Assembly (NCBI RefSeq): GCF_037893015.1
Contig: NC_133659.1
Coordinates: 15,046,183 to 15,110,182 of the forward strand
Direction of reading: 5' to 3'
Length of the DNA: 64,000 bases
From: Macrotis lagotis
Lineage: Eukaryota > Chordata > Mammalia > Peramelemorphia > Peramelidae
Shown piece after piece: positions 39,801 to 47,071 of this stretch (positions are counted from its first letter, which is position 1; each line of letters starts with the position of its first letter). The position numbers and the translations under genes were made by a program. Below the pieces are notes generated by a model. It ran no database searches and was not told the DNA's origin. It saw only the letters and a program-made list of their open reading frames with translations.

Positions 39801-42800
39801 TACAAATATATCTCTAGATACTTTAAGATTGACAGCACAGAATTCATCCTCAACCAAAGTTTACTTTAAGCTTTGACATAAACTTTATAATGACTGTATT
39901 ATTTACAAGTTAAAAAACGTTCATGTCAAGCTCTGATAATTGTTTAATTTGACCTTAAAATAGAAATGTTCACACCCTTGGTATGTGTTTAGAAATCATA
40001 AGGATATAGATGAAAGCCAAAGAATACAAAAAAAGCAGTAACACTTGTCCCCCGGCTCCTATGTTTACATTCAGATTATCTGAAATAAATCACTAGCGTG
40101 TTACTAGAAGGTTTCTATTTTAGTACCAAGAATTTATGTCATAAAAATGCTAACTTCTTATCCTTTCAGATAGACCTATAAAACTAATGTCCTGATAACA
40201 TTCATTGGTTTGCAAAAGAAATGCTTCAGTAAGGGAAAAGTATAAACTATAAACTTATTGGATTGGTGATAACCCCAAAACGAAGCTCAGGATCAACATC
40301 AAAAGTAATATCAATATCCATGTATTTATTTAATACACCCAGTGTGGAAATAGTCCAATTGGCACAGAGGTGGTGAGGGAACCCCTTAATCTGCTCAACA
40401 GGGACCCTTCTTAGTGAATCGGGAATGTGCCATGGCACCTTTCTGGGAGACACGTCCTTTGGGATGATGACACCTACCACTGGAATAACTGAGGGTTGAG
40501 CTAGGAAGAGTCGCCTACTGAGGAGGCTGGAAAAGTCAAATATTTACGTAGAACTTTCAGTGGGCCAGTATTGCTCCAAGGAGGCTATTTCGGATCATGG
40601 AGCTTTGGGCCTCTGTCGGCTCAGCTTCAGATTTCTGGGCTAGTAGGGGTGGGGTATCCTTTACAGGCCCCAGCTGCCATGCTGGCCAAAGGCAGAGAGC
40701 AGACCATTGGGGTAGCTTGAGATCCAACCCCAAGGAGCTTCCTCATCCACTCTGAGGCTGCAGTTGGGAAGCCAATATTGATCCATTTCTGGCCCCCTTT
40801 TATTGGGAGGTCCTTCTCACAAGTGTACCACATTTCAGAGAAGAAACCTTGAGAGATGTATAGATGCAAGATGGCTGTCAAATATCTGTTCAGGAGCACC
40901 CCAAAGTTGTCTTCACCTCTCAGGAGAGCAGATGAAGCAGTAAAGGTTAATTCCTCTGTGGTTTAATGGGGAGGCAGACAAAATGACTCTGCATTTGAAA
41001 CATATCTTTTGTGGTTAAGGAATAAAAAAACTGCCTTGTAACCAAAGTATCTTTTGTACAGTGATTACCTTTTCTAAAAGATTAACTTAGAATTCTAGTG
41101 GGGGGATCTATGTTCTAAGAGATTGCTCATCCACCCTTTACCTTAGGTCATTCAACTTTTTGAACAGTTGTTAAAGCTTCCATATTTAAAAATTCAAAAT
41201 GAAAGTAACTGGTCCGTAGTAATATTTATTAATTCTCTATCTGTTTTCTAGAGTCCTGGGTTTTCCTTGAATTTCAAATCATATGCTACTTCCTAGAGAA
41301 AGCCGACTCTATTTGCCCCCAATTCCCATGTCCCTCCAGAAATTACTTTCTATCTCTTTTGTATTCACTTTTTCTGAGAACCATCCTGGAAGAAGAGACT
41401 AGCAGTATTTGTTGGTGAATCCTTTGGCTGGACTGTCATCTGAGGCATCTTTTTTGTTGATCTGATAGAAAGGTCTATTATCTTAAAATTTCCCAAGGCT
41501 TGTAAATAACTACAACCAATTTCTGGTCACTGAAATTAGCTTCCAAAGGAAGTTAAAAACGGTTGCCAAAGACTAAACAGTCTGGACAAGAGATTAAAGT
41601 CCAGAGGGGAATGCGTGATGAATTTAATCAACAGGGAATTTTTAAAGTAAAAAAGAATGGAGAAGAAGGAAATCTGTTTTTTCATATTCAACAAACTACA
41701 TATCATAGAGAAGAGCTATAATGTGCGAAGCAGAATGGTGACAGCATCCAGAAGTTCCATAGGGAAAAAAGTCTGAAAGAAGCTAGGACTACAGTCCAGG
41801 TCCTTGATTACCTTTATACAAACACCACAGTCAGGCAACAAGAAATAATAGTAACCTTGACCTCATGGCTATCACAAAGCCTCATTTTTGTGAGGCTCCC
41901 AGAATTTGGAGTCTAGACCAGAATTTGGCTTGAAAAGGTTTTAAAAGGAACAGGATTGGTGAAAGGGGTAGAAGAATAGCACTCTAAGTAAAAGGAAATT
42001 CAGAAATCGGGAGGGAGACTCAGTGAACACATTTTGGGAGAGACAGAAGGAGAAGCAGCGGCAGGAGAGGAAGTACAGCAAATAGATCCCTAATCTGCCA
42101 CAAAGCAAAGAAGAAAGTGGTCACTGGAAACATTCCAGGACATTAACAGCTGGCCTCTACATGGTGCCTTAAGATTTGCAAAGCACTTTATATCTTTTAT
42201 CTTGCTGGATACTATTAGGAACCCTAAAGCTGATGTAAACAGAGGTGAAGGGACTTACCCAGGGTCACACCGCTAGAAAGGATCTGAATTCAAAAGACAG
42301 AACCAATAAAGGGAAATTCCATTCTGGATTTCATTCTCACCAAGGGTAAGGAAGAGGTTGTACTGTGTGAGCGGAGGCAGCACTAAAACTGGGAATGGGC
42401 TATAACCACATTCCATCTTTCATGGCAGCCAGCTTTCTAAAGTCTAGGTAAAAACTGGTCTAGAAAACAGTGCCCTTAAACATATGTTCCTTCAAATACT
42501 TACACTGAGAAAGGGATGAGGGTCCTGTTTTTCTCAGAAGCCCATCGGGGTCAGGTGGTGGATGAGTGCCAAGGCAAGTCCTCCCACCCCCACTATATTT
42601 AACCCAACTATTCATCAGGAGAGAGGTAGGAATCAGGATTCCTTTTTAAATGGAAGAAAATGAAAACTGCTAGGACTCAACCGACAAGAAAGTCAACCAT
42701 CAGGGACACCTAAGTGTCTGTGCCTTATCAGGGGCTTCATTAGACCTATTTCTTCTTGCTTCCTCAGTAGAAAAGGGGAGAGACCCAGCAGAGGCCTTCC

Positions 42801-44894
42801 AACTGATAGTGCAAGAACCAATGAAGAATGATCCTTGGTTCAATTCGCCTAAAGGAAATGAATAGACTGACAGTGGCTAGGATAACAAGAAGATTCTAGA
42901 TGCTTCCTCTAGAAGAGGCACCTGGGAGTTGAGAGCAGATGAAAACAAAATGACCAGCGAGACTGCCTGCTGTCCCTCCTTCCCTTCCCCGAGCTGAACT
43001 TGGGTAAGATGCTAATGACTACCGTGCAGTCTGACATGCACCCTGGATGTTGGGAGGGCAGAGCTCAAAGGGTTCAGACGGAGATGGGTGGCCCACCACT
43101 GAAACACTTTTGAAGTGAGTCTGGGAGGGATGAGAACTCTCATGAATACAATTCTGGAGACACAAAGAGAGACGGTTCTGAAAGTAAAAAAGGGAGTTAT
43201 CTGAAGACACAGCAGTGGCCTCAGATCTGGGAGAAAGCATCAAGGGTGAAAGCCCAAGGAGAAGTACAAAGGATGGCCCAGGAATATAAGCTAGTCCGGA
43301 GGAGCTGGGACTGGCACGGAAAGCTATTGACCCACGGAGAAGAGGAGGCTCTGAGCCAGGGCAGGAGACAAAGAGGACCGACAGAAGAGAAGCCCTGGCT
43401 GCTGGACTCATATTTGACTTTGTCTCCTTTGCTCTGGGGAGAAAAGGGAAGAACAAAAAGAAGCCAGAAAGAGGAGGGGTCCCAGGTAAGGAGACGGTGA
43501 ATTAGTGCTCAGAGACCCTGACGAGTCTGGGCCAGATGAACAGGCAGATGTGACGGCCGACCCGCTGCTGGTGACCGACGAAAGACCCACAGAGCCATAG
43601 AGGCACCCGAGGATTCGAGAAAGGGGAAGATAGCAATAACTGTAAGGTGAGTACAGCTTCAGCCACTGGTAGAATTCTCGACCCACTCACGTGAGAGATG
43701 GCTAGTGGTCATCTGAAGACGAGGCTGGGCCCCCAGAGAGGCTGTCAGGTTTACAGTCTGCTCTGACTTGTTCTGGCAGATAACCAGACTGGTGGGTCAG
43801 GGGAGGGATGGTGTTTGCTGGTGAGGTCTCTCTGGCTGCTCCTGTAGACAGCAGAACTGAAGGAGTCCTGAGGGGCTGGAGGACTCTGGTGGAGGTGTCC
43901 TGGTTGGTATGTTCCTCACAATGTCATTGAGCTGACAGGGAGCTAATCCACTGAGGACCAGTAAGAATCCCAAGAGCTTGAGAGCCTAGGCCAAGGCTGC
44001 TTCATCTTCTTCTGTGACCTGGACCCCTTTGGCAATCAGTCCAGGGAAGCCTAGGGACTCCTAGTCAGAATCCTATTTTTAAATGCATTAGGGAAATCCA
44101 TAGGATTGCAAAGAAAATCAATTCTATTGCAATGTAGTTACCAGTAGATTTAGTATACTACATTCATGGACAACCCATCCATGAGCCCCGAGTGAAGAAG
44201 CAAGCATGGCATAGTCAAAACTCACATTTAAAGAAAATTGTTTTGGCAATTAAGTGGAAGATGGACCTGGGCAGAGAGATCAATCAGGAGAGAGCTCAGT
44301 GACACTGTGTTTAGAGCACTGGGCCTGGAGTCAAGAAGACTGGGTGCAATTCCTGGGTCAGATACTTCCCAGCTGTGTGACCCTAGGCAAGTTACTTCTG
44401 TAAAATGGGGCTAATAACAACACCTTCCTCCCAAGATGGGTGGGAGAATTCAGGAGGAAGCACTTTGTACACCTTCAAGAGCAACATCAATACGAATTCT
44501 TCTTAGTATTATTATTAATAATAACAAGGACTTGCCCCAGGCTGCCCTTTCATTGATCCTCCAGCTCTCTGATGCCTGTTGCAAATCACGGCAGCTTCCT
44601 GCTTGGCTCTGGCCCTTTTGGGCACCAAGATGGAAGTGGGTTCCCCTGCCCAGAGCACCTCTTGATGCTTCCCTCCTTGGCAGTAACTACACAGCTCTTC
44701 ACACACCAGCCCTCAGACCATCTTCTGACCAAGAAGAGAGGGATCAAGGGGAAAGGCCCTGGCCCAGACCCTCGAGGTTCTTTTCCATATGATTCCCTGG
44801 CATGATCCCACACTGAACCTCAGTGGGCTGGGTCGACGATTTTTTTTCCTCTTTCTCCCTCTCCCATCCCCCAGAACCCAACAATCACACACAA

Positions 44895-44938
<44 letters not shown>

Positions 44939-46357
44939 TGGGCACTGAAGAACAGGAACTGTCATTCAACAAGGCTCCACAAATGGAAGTCTAAAATCAG
45001 CAGGGTTCCTGTGTCTTCATCTCTGGCCTCAGTCCCCAGACCACCTTGGGAAGCCTGATCTACTATGGGCCCAGCCTTACTGATCACCATACACTTGTTT
45101 CTTTTTAACTCAGATGGGGCCCAGAGCTCAGGGGACATGTGATATATGAGGAGGGAAAGGAGCAACAGTAACAATAATATATTATCCTTCTTTCCTCTTT
45201 CCTTTTAGCCTTTTCATTCTGCTCTCTTTGCCCCTCTTTGAATCCTTACTGAGTTACTCCATCCTTCCCATCCTAGGTCTCAGTCACTTTGACTGTCACT
45301 GTCATTGCAAATTTGCCTTGTCCACTAAGTCTGCTGGTTCCAGACACTGAACAAATTTCCTACCCACTCACCTACCTAAGTCATATTGACATGTACCTGC
45401 TGCCCTGCTTCTTCCCACCTGGATCATCACTTTCTATACTGAACTCCAGAATCCATGTTCTTAAAACCTAGAAAATTAATTCAGTCATCTCAGACATCTT
45501 AACTGGTGACTGAGTGAGCCCCATACCAAGCTGACCTCACACCACAGACTATTCTTCACCTTCACTTTCCACCTAGCTGAACAGCCTAAGCTATGCTATG
45601 ATCCACCTGCTAAGAGGCACAATCTATCTTTCCTCCTTTCTCTGGACACAGCAACCAAACTAACAGCACAATTGCCAGTCGTCTGGTTGCCTTATACATC
45701 AAATCACTAACCGGGGGACTTCCCAGACCAAATTCACTTCCCTGGAGCCCATTCTCTTATTTGGGCTTGCAGGATTCTCCTCTGGGGTCCAGTGCTGCTG
45801 TGTCCTAAAATAAGAGCTAATCAATTCTTCATTCATTCCTTACTATTAGTCAATGTAAATGTTGTAATGCAGAATGTAAAAGCTCCTAATTACATCATTA
45901 TAAATAATATCTAATTAAAGTTTAAAATAAAATCAAAACAAAACAAAAACTTAACATTTTTACAACATGGTATTTGCTAGATTTTTTTATTTTATAATTT
46001 TGGAGTTTTATTTTGAAGCATATGGCCATGTAAAATGTGTATCATTTTATTAGCCAATTTTGTTAAAAATGAAAACAATTTAGGATTGAAATAACTGAAT
46101 CTCATCTTTTTGTTTATCTCAATTTCTAAGTTAAAATAAACACATATGTTGAAAATTAAAAGATATTTACCTATGCAAAGTTGATCTCTTGACATAATAC
46201 TTTCTAAACTGCTTTTAAAAACAGTTAGATAGGCAGCTCTACAATTCATATAAAATAGTTCCTCTTCAGTGACTTGTAATTTCTTTGTTCGAGAATATTC
46301 CCAAAATGGAGATTTCTGACTGGAGAGAGATGCATGACCTCCTGGACTGCTGGCCAT
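6687..46357 (-). CDS. EFCAB7: EFCAB7, EF-hand calcium-binding domain protein 7 (first ten coding exons; 3' end outside window)
   Basis: EFCAB7 is known to bind IQCE and tether the EVC-EVC2 complex at the base of the primary cilium, supporting Hedgehog signalling. Ten minus-strand exons join in frame: 46357-46171, 37306-37095, 36409-36323, 35749-35554, 35059-34932, 15659-15518, 13519-13410, 9306-9149, 7838-7705 and 6835-6687. They total 1503 nt, or 501 codons, against about 629 residues in the human protein. Every junction keeps phase. Nine of the ten donors are GT; exon 7 has a GC donor. EF-hand loops lie at about residues 115-126 ([12 protein letters not shown]), 151-162 ([12 protein letters not shown], with K rather than E at position 12) and 418-429 ([12 protein letters not shown], canonical). 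The start ATG has A at -3 if spliced to the exon ending at 50544, and G at +4. Identity rests on recalled similarity to human EFCAB7 along the whole length. No stop or frameshift is seen, so the gene is probably functional. Confidence 0.94.
7705..7838 (-). CDS. EFCAB7: EFCAB7 exon 10 (third EF-hand)
   Basis: 134 nt encoding about residues 407-451. It contains the canonical calcium loop [12 protein letters not shown], with D, D, N, S and E at the chelating positions, followed by [18 protein letters not shown]. The acceptor is TGATTTAG and the donor is AAAG|GTAAAT. It is the most canonical of the three EF-hands and so the likeliest real calcium site. Confidence 0.95.
8519..8670 (+). mobile_element. 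WSINE1-type SINE, diverged
   Basis: Begins GGGGGCAGATAGGTGTTGCAG and keeps the GGAGTCAGGAGGATCTG block and the ACCTTGGGGAAGTCAGTTAACC core, ending in an A-rich tail. It lies in the intron between EFCAB7 exons 10 and 9 and is more diverged than most copies here. Confidence 0.8.
9023..9180. repeat. 80-bp tandem duplication overlapping the 3' end of EFCAB7 exon 9
   Basis: Two head-to-tail copies with a period of about 80 bp. The block AAATTTCTTTGTAAGAAA followed by AATTCTCCCTT occurs at 9071-9100 and again at 9151-9180. The block GAATTAGGGAAAA, a GGTCATG/GGCCATG segment and AGAAACAAA precedes each. The right-hand copy contains the real 3' end of exon 9 and its donor. The left-hand copy is therefore a duplicate of exon end plus donor sitting just inside the next intron. 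Copies differ by roughly one base in ten. Confidence 0.9.
9149..9306 (-). CDS. EFCAB7: EFCAB7 exon 9
   Basis: 158 nt encoding about residues 355-406 plus two bases of codon 407. It includes [20 protein letters not shown], a conserved EFCAB7 segment, and ends [10 protein letters not shown]. The acceptor is AATAG|ATG and the donor is TTTAG|GTAAGC. The final 30 bases are duplicated 80 bp further into the intron. If splicing shifted to the duplicate donor, the frame would meet TAA at once. Confidence 0.93.
9440..9600 (-). repeat. MIR-like SINE fragment
   Basis: Reads as a reverse-oriented CORE-SINE: CCTCATTTTACAGATGAGGA, AACTGAGACCCAGG, and a GGCAGAATTCAAACCCAGG block that corresponds to the inverted box B. 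A second short tail fragment (CACATAGTAGGTGCTTAATA) lies at about 9855-9892. Both are old and degraded. Confidence 0.65.
10408..10590 (-). mobile_element. WSINE1-type SINE with target-site duplication
   Basis: Minus-strand copy. An oligo-T stretch at the left is followed by the inverted core, then GTGTCTGAGGTCACATTTG, and it ends GCGCCACCTAGCCGCTGCC. It is flanked by near-identical AAGATATCAATCT (10395-10407) and AAAATATCAATCT (10591-10603), a credible LINE-mediated target-site duplication. Confidence 0.93.
10604..13409 (-). other. EFCAB7: EFCAB7 intron 8, part without recognised elements
   Basis: Non-coding sequence between exons 8 and 9. A C/G-richer patch at about 10790-11450 carries overlapping open frames of 60-90 codons on both strands, but none resembles a known protein and there are no convincing splice sites. 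A MIR-like fragment lies at about 12690-12850. The rest (11500-12600) is AT-rich with no recognisable content. Confidence 0.5.
13410..13519 (-). CDS. EFCAB7: EFCAB7 exon 8
   Basis: 110 nt encoding about residues 318-354, with [19 protein letters not shown] and [13 protein letters not shown] clearly EFCAB7. The acceptor TTTGTAG|GTTC supplies the last two bases of the Gly codon started in exon 7. The donor AGAA|GTACCC is weak: it lacks G at +5. Confidence 0.94.
13588..13636 (+). repeat. (GT)n microsatellite
   Basis: About 23 uninterrupted GT units followed by TATACATATACA. It lies about 70 bp upstream of the exon 8 acceptor in the EFCAB7 sense direction, where it appears as CA repeats. Intronic CA repeats near splice sites can bind hnRNP L. 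That is known of the class and is not shown here. Confidence 0.95.
13925..14100 (-). repeat. MIR/THER1-like SINE fragment
   Basis: Shows CATCTCATTTTAGCCTCACA, ATTTAACAGATGAGGA and GTGTCACCCAGCTGC, the pattern of a reverse-oriented CORE-SINE ending in an inverted tRNA-like head. Old and degraded. Confidence 0.6.
15518..15659 (-). CDS. EFCAB7: EFCAB7 exon 7, with GC splice donor
   Basis: 142 nt encoding about residues 271-317 plus the first base of Gly318. It includes [18 protein letters not shown] and [14 protein letters not shown], both conserved in EFCAB7. The acceptor is TTTTTCAG. To stay in frame with exon 8 the exon must end AAGAAG|GCAAGT, which is the strong consensus for the minor GC-AG class of U2 introns. 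The nearest GT, four bases further on, breaks the frame. Confidence 0.93.
15754..15903 (+). mobile_element. WSINE1-type SINE with target-site duplication
   Basis: Plus-strand, full-length copy starting GGCGGCTAGGTGGCGTAGTG and ending in an A-rich tail. It is flanked by ATAATACTTGAG (15742-15753) and ATAATACCTGAG (15904-15915). It lies 95 bp upstream of the exon 7 acceptor and antisense to EFCAB7. Confidence 0.95.
16023..16344 (+). mobile_element. WSINE1-type SINE interrupted by a second SINE
   Basis: Outer plus-strand element split by the inverted copy at 16151-16306. Its own flanks are ATCAAAAGAGGTCTT (16008-16022) and ATCAAAAGAGGTCCT (16345-16359), so the whole composite sits inside one original target-site duplication. 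The outer copy is more diverged and lacks part of the ACTTAATAATTACC block. Confidence 0.93.
16151..16306 (-). mobile_element. WSINE1-type SINE nested in another SINE, opposite orientation
   Basis: Full minus-strand copy inserted in the 3' end of the outer SINE. It created a perfect 15-bp target-site duplication, AACCCCATTGCCTTG, at 16136-16150 and 16307-16321. The two elements form an inverted pair whose arms could fold into a hairpin of about 130 bp in EFCAB7 pre-mRNA. Confidence 0.95.
18353..19090 (+). other. Longest open frame in the window (245 codons), not recognised
   Basis: An open frame with no stop for 245 codons, antisense to EFCAB7 intron 6. It opens at a TTG, so there is no good start codon, and neither half resembles a protein I know. 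The second half is Pro/Ser/His-rich because the DNA is C-rich, a composition that removes stop codons by chance. No splice sites, poly(A) signal or promoter motif is evident. I regard it as probably non-coding. Confidence 0.2.
23631..23780 (-). mobile_element. WSINE1-type SINE
   Basis: Minus-strand copy from an oligo-T start to CGCCTAGCTGCCCC. Possible target-site duplication GTCTAATTGTG (23613-23623) and GTCTAATTCTG (23784-23794), though seven bases lie between the first and the element. It interrupts copy A of the 830-bp tandem duplication. Confidence 0.9.
23888..24039 (+). mobile_element. WSINE1-type SINE with perfect target-site duplication
   Basis: Full-length plus-strand copy, GGGCGGCTAGGTGGCACAATG to an A-rich tail. 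It is flanked by a perfect 14-bp duplication, AAATTTATATATCA, at 23874-23887 and 24040-24053. The perfect flanks suggest a recent insertion. Confidence 0.96.
25806..25957 (+). mobile_element. WSINE1-type SINE, followed by a partial SINE tail
   Basis: Plus-strand copy starting GAGGCAACTAGGGGGCGCAG. A second 3' fragment of the same family (GTGACCTTGGGCATGTCGC and an A-rich tail) follows at about 25984-26038. This could be a truncated second insertion or an internal duplication. Confidence 0.85.
26060..26480 (+). mobile_element. L1 fragment, end of ORF1 and inter-ORF region
   Basis: Plus-strand remains of the marsupial L1 ORF1 C-terminus, including GACTTTCAAGCATTCCTAATG, also seen with minor changes at about 59297 in another L1 piece. 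It continues into the inter-ORF sequence GATATTTGTAACTT and GTATACATAGAGGGCATGGG. Frame is broken. No ORF2 follows. Confidence 0.65.
27381..27831 (-). mobile_element. Retrocopy unit with 13-bp target-site duplication
   Basis: The RPL31-derived insert is bounded by identical TCTATTTGACTTT at 27381-27393 and 27819-27831 (plus strand). On the minus strand the insert starts with the pyrimidine tract CTTTCC typical of ribosomal protein mRNA 5' ends, and has AATAAAG and an A-run before the second duplication. These are all the hallmarks of L1-mediated retrotransposition of an mRNA. Confidence 0.95.
27416..27793 (-). pseudogene. RPL31P: RPL31 processed retrocopy with intact reading frame
   Basis: Intronless copy of ribosomal protein eL31, in the same orientation as the host gene inside EFCAB7 intron 6. 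The start is kept and [19 protein letters not shown] and [15 protein letters not shown] are clearly eL31. The frame stays open for 125 codons, but several basic residues are lost (R to M, W, C, Q and I changes) and the TFKNLQ-like segment before TVNVDEN is deleted. The normal stop has become TAT, adding YINFI before a TAA that overlaps the poly(A) signal region. The loss of rRNA-contacting basic residues argues for a pseudogene. Expression as part of EFCAB7 pre-mRNA would not translate it. Confidence 0.93.
28204..28400 (+). mobile_element. Mar1-type SINE, diverged
   Basis: Longer SINE type than WSINE1. It has GGAGTGGATAGTGTCAGGCC, TGTGACCCTAGGCAAGTCAC, the CTCAATTTCCTAAT block, AATGAGCTGGAAAAGAAAAC and a TCAAGAAAATCCTAAATGAGG tail, in the order of Mar1 (a tRNA-derived marsupial SINE). 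Confidence 0.75.
29570..30716 (-). mobile_element. L1 5' end: 5' UTR and start of ORF1
   Basis: On the minus strand it starts near 30716 with GGGGGCAGAGCCAAGATGGC, the usual first bases of mammalian L1. The GC-rich 5' UTR follows, then ORF1 remains: [22 protein letters not shown] residues near 29990 and a coiled-coil stretch ([28 protein letters not shown]) at 29720-29590. Stops interrupt ORF1. Everything downstream is missing, which is unusual because L1 copies normally lose the 5' end. Confidence 0.8.
30769..30913 (+). mobile_element. WSINE1-type SINE
   Basis: Plus-strand copy with GGCTAGGTGGCATAGTGGAT, TTCAAATCCGGG, TGTGACCTTGGGCAAGTTAC and CACTGCCTTGCAATG. It abuts, by about 50 bp, the L1 5' end. 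AGACATGG before and AGATATGG after are a possible short target-site duplication. Confidence 0.85.
31693..31831 (-). mobile_element. WSINE1-type SINE
   Basis: Minus-strand copy within the loop of the inverted repeat: GCAAGGCAATGGGGTTCAATG, the inverted box B GGATTTGAACTTAGG and GAGCCACCTAGTTCCCC. Confidence 0.88.
32466..32608 (+). mobile_element. WSINE1-type SINE
   Basis: Plus-strand copy starting GGGGTGACTCGGTGGCGCAG and ending CCATTGCCTTACAAAAAAC. CATCCCTGA just before and CATCCTTGA just after are a likely target-site duplication. Confidence 0.9.
32770..33390 (+). mobile_element. Possible CR1/L3-like LINE 3' relic
   Basis: Scattered similarity to the 3' part of CR1/L3 elements: an early GAAAAATGGGCGGATTCTAAC stretch, CTTCAAATATTTAAAGAGAT near 33155, and ATGAAAGCTGTATAGGAAACC near 33330. 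Very decayed. The right arm of the inverted repeat lies within it. Confidence 0.35.
34932..35059 (-). CDS. EFCAB7: EFCAB7 exon 6
   Basis: 128 nt encoding about residues 228-270, a low-complexity linker with [16 protein letters not shown] and [12 protein letters not shown] matching EFCAB7. The acceptor is GTTACAG and the donor AAAG|GTATGG. It ends in phase 0 and precedes the 19-kb intron. Confidence 0.93.
35554..35749 (-). CDS. EFCAB7: EFCAB7 exon 5
   Basis: 196 nt encoding about residues 163-227. It completes the helix after the second EF-hand ([20 protein letters not shown]) and continues into a Ser/Pro-rich linker with [12 protein letters not shown]. The acceptor is TTCTATAG and the donor AGAG|GTATTT. 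The start of the linker is where EFCAB7 proteins vary most. Confidence 0.94.
36208..36233. repeat. (AT)n microsatellite
   Basis: Thirteen uninterrupted AT units, about 90 bp downstream of the exon 4 donor in the EFCAB7 direction. Confidence 0.95.
36323..36409 (-). CDS. EFCAB7: EFCAB7 exon 4 (second EF-hand)
   Basis: 87 nt, 29 codons, phase 0 at both ends, so skipping would keep the frame. It encodes about residues 134-162 with the loop [12 protein letters not shown]. The last chelating position is K instead of the usual E, so calcium binding is probably weak or lost. The exon holds almost exactly one EF-hand helix plus loop. The acceptor is TTTACAG and the donor AATAAG|GTACTT. Confidence 0.94.
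36766..36810 (+). repeat. (AC)n microsatellite
   Basis: About 22 uninterrupted AC units, in the intron between EFCAB7 exons 3 and 4. Confidence 0.95.
37095..37306 (-). CDS. EFCAB7: EFCAB7 exon 3 (first EF-hand)
   Basis: 212 nt encoding residues 63-133, with [19 protein letters not shown] and [18 protein letters not shown] conserved in EFCAB7, then the EF loop [12 protein letters not shown] at 115-126 (D at position 12 instead of E). The acceptor is CCTTGGCAG, with its first two bases completing Ala63. The donor is ACTAAG|GTAAGC. Confidence 0.95.
39105..39248 (-). mobile_element. WSINE1-type SINE, 5' truncated, with target-site duplication
   Basis: Minus-strand copy with a 20-base T run, GGCAAGGCAATGGGTTAAG and a head that stops at TGTTGCGCC, so the CTAGCCGCC end is missing. 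Perfect 13-bp flanks TTAATACAATTTG lie at 39092-39104 and 39249-39261. Confidence 0.95.
39326..39530 (+). mobile_element. Mar1-type SINE
   Basis: Plus-strand: GGTGATGCAGTGAACGAAG, GAGACCCTGGGCAAGTCACC, TATTTCCTCATCTATAAAAT, GAGTTGGAAAAGAAAAAGGC, CCAAGAAAACCAAAATGGGG and a CTGAACAACAATAA tail, in Mar1 order. Part of the box B area is deleted. Confidence 0.82.
40247..40930 (-). other. Unidentified patch with two long minus-strand open frames
   Basis: Two adjacent frames, offset by two bases, run about 100 and 95 codons: one with [20 protein letters not shown], ending at 40627, and one with [20 protein letters not shown], ending at 40247. Both have protein-like composition with mixed hydrophobic and charged residues and little simple sequence. 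The patch is more GC-rich than its surroundings. I cannot assign either to a family. A decayed retrocopy or an internal piece of a transposon is possible, as is chance. No target-site duplication or poly(A) was found. Confidence 0.25.
42140..42290 (-). repeat. MIR/THER1-like SINE fragment
   Basis: Contains TGCAAAGCACTTTATATC, TTACCCAGGGTCACACC and GGATCTGAATTCAAA. This is the layout of a CORE-SINE 3' region followed by the inverted head. Old copy. Confidence 0.55.
44285..44420 (+). mobile_element. Mar1/MIR-type SINE fragment
   Basis: Has TTTAGAGCACTGGGCCTGGAG, TCAAGAAGACTGGG, GCTGTGTGACCCTAGGCAAG and TAAAATGGGGCTAATAACA. The 3' tail of Mar1 is missing. Confidence 0.7.
44886..44937 (+). repeat. 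(AC)n microsatellite
   Basis: About 20 uninterrupted AC units preceded by two imperfect copies of CAATCACACA. It lies in EFCAB7 intron 2. Confidence 0.95.
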
Positions 46358-46358
46358 T
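46171..46358 (-). CDS. EFCAB7: EFCAB7 exon 2 (start codon exon)
   Basis: One base of leader then ATG at 46357-46355. It encodes residues 1-62, MASSPGG through [20 protein letters not shown] to DQLCI, and ends with one base of codon 63 before GTAAATA. The acceptor is TTTTATAG. The N-terminus matches EFCAB7 and no other in-frame ATG lies nearby, so this start is well supported. The 5' leader must come from a further exon, inferred near 50544. Confidence 0.95.
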
Positions 46359-46926
46359 CTATAAAAAAAAAAGCAAAAATTATCATGGTTGAATTCCTTA
46401 ATAATCTAAAGAGAAGATGCACCTTGTTTCTCAAGTCAGAGGAAAGAAAAATCTCAAAGTAATATATTCAACTTATCTATGTATATTTAAATGCATATAA
46501 ATTTTCATATTGATGCCAACACAGTCACAAAGAAAACCATTATGTGCATCAGGAATGGTAGGAACTAAAATAAACCTCCTCTAATACAGAGCTCCTCAAC
46601 TGTGTAATAATCAGATTGCAGGAAGTAACAGAGAAATTCTTTTAGGAAAAACAAAGTACTGAGCAAAGTCTCCATATTTAGGAATGGTGAATTACTAAAG
46701 GACCTTGATTCATTTGTATAGTTTTGGCATTTCTCTGGATTATTGTTCATTGCTACATGGTTCAAAAGGAATATATTCAAAATGTAATACATTAAAATGT
46801 TTACCCAAAAGAGTACCTTAGAGTGATACAAAAATCTTCATACTTTGCCCAAATTTTATTGTTAAATTTTAAGACAGAACACTATCAATTTAACATAGAA
46901 ACAAATGAAAAGCTAGTGATTTGAGG

Positions 46927-47071
46927 TTTTTTTTTTGCAAGCCAATGGGGTTAAGTGTCTTGCCCAAGGTCACACAGTTAGGTAATTATCAAGTGTCTGA
47001 GGCCACATTTGAACTCAGGTCCTCTTGACTCCAGGACCAGTGCTCTATCTACTATGCCACCCAGCTGCCCC
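46927..47071 (-). mobile_element. WSINE1-type SINE
   Basis: Minus-strand copy from an oligo-T run through GCAAGCCAATGGGGTTAAG, ACATTTGAACTCAGGTCC and TATGCCACCCAGCTGCCCC. No clear target-site duplication. Confidence 0.9.

Larger units (their letters stand above)
37307..46170 (-). other. EFCAB7: EFCAB7 intron 2 (about 8.9 kb)
   Basis: AT-rich in its first part (37400-39050), with no recognised element. It then holds one WSINE1 and one Mar1 SINE, a moderately GC-rich patch with two long open frames (40247-40930), a MIR/THER1-like piece at about 42140-42290, another SINE fragment and an AC microsatellite. From 41000 to 44280 I see no gene. The overlapping frames at 43000-43690 on both strands look like chance. 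Confidence 0.65.

Noticed and set aside
43019..43690. Overlapping frames of 84-145 codons on both strands
   Set aside because: No family resemblance, no splice sites, and mutually overlapping. The sequence is moderately GC-rich intron 2 DNA.
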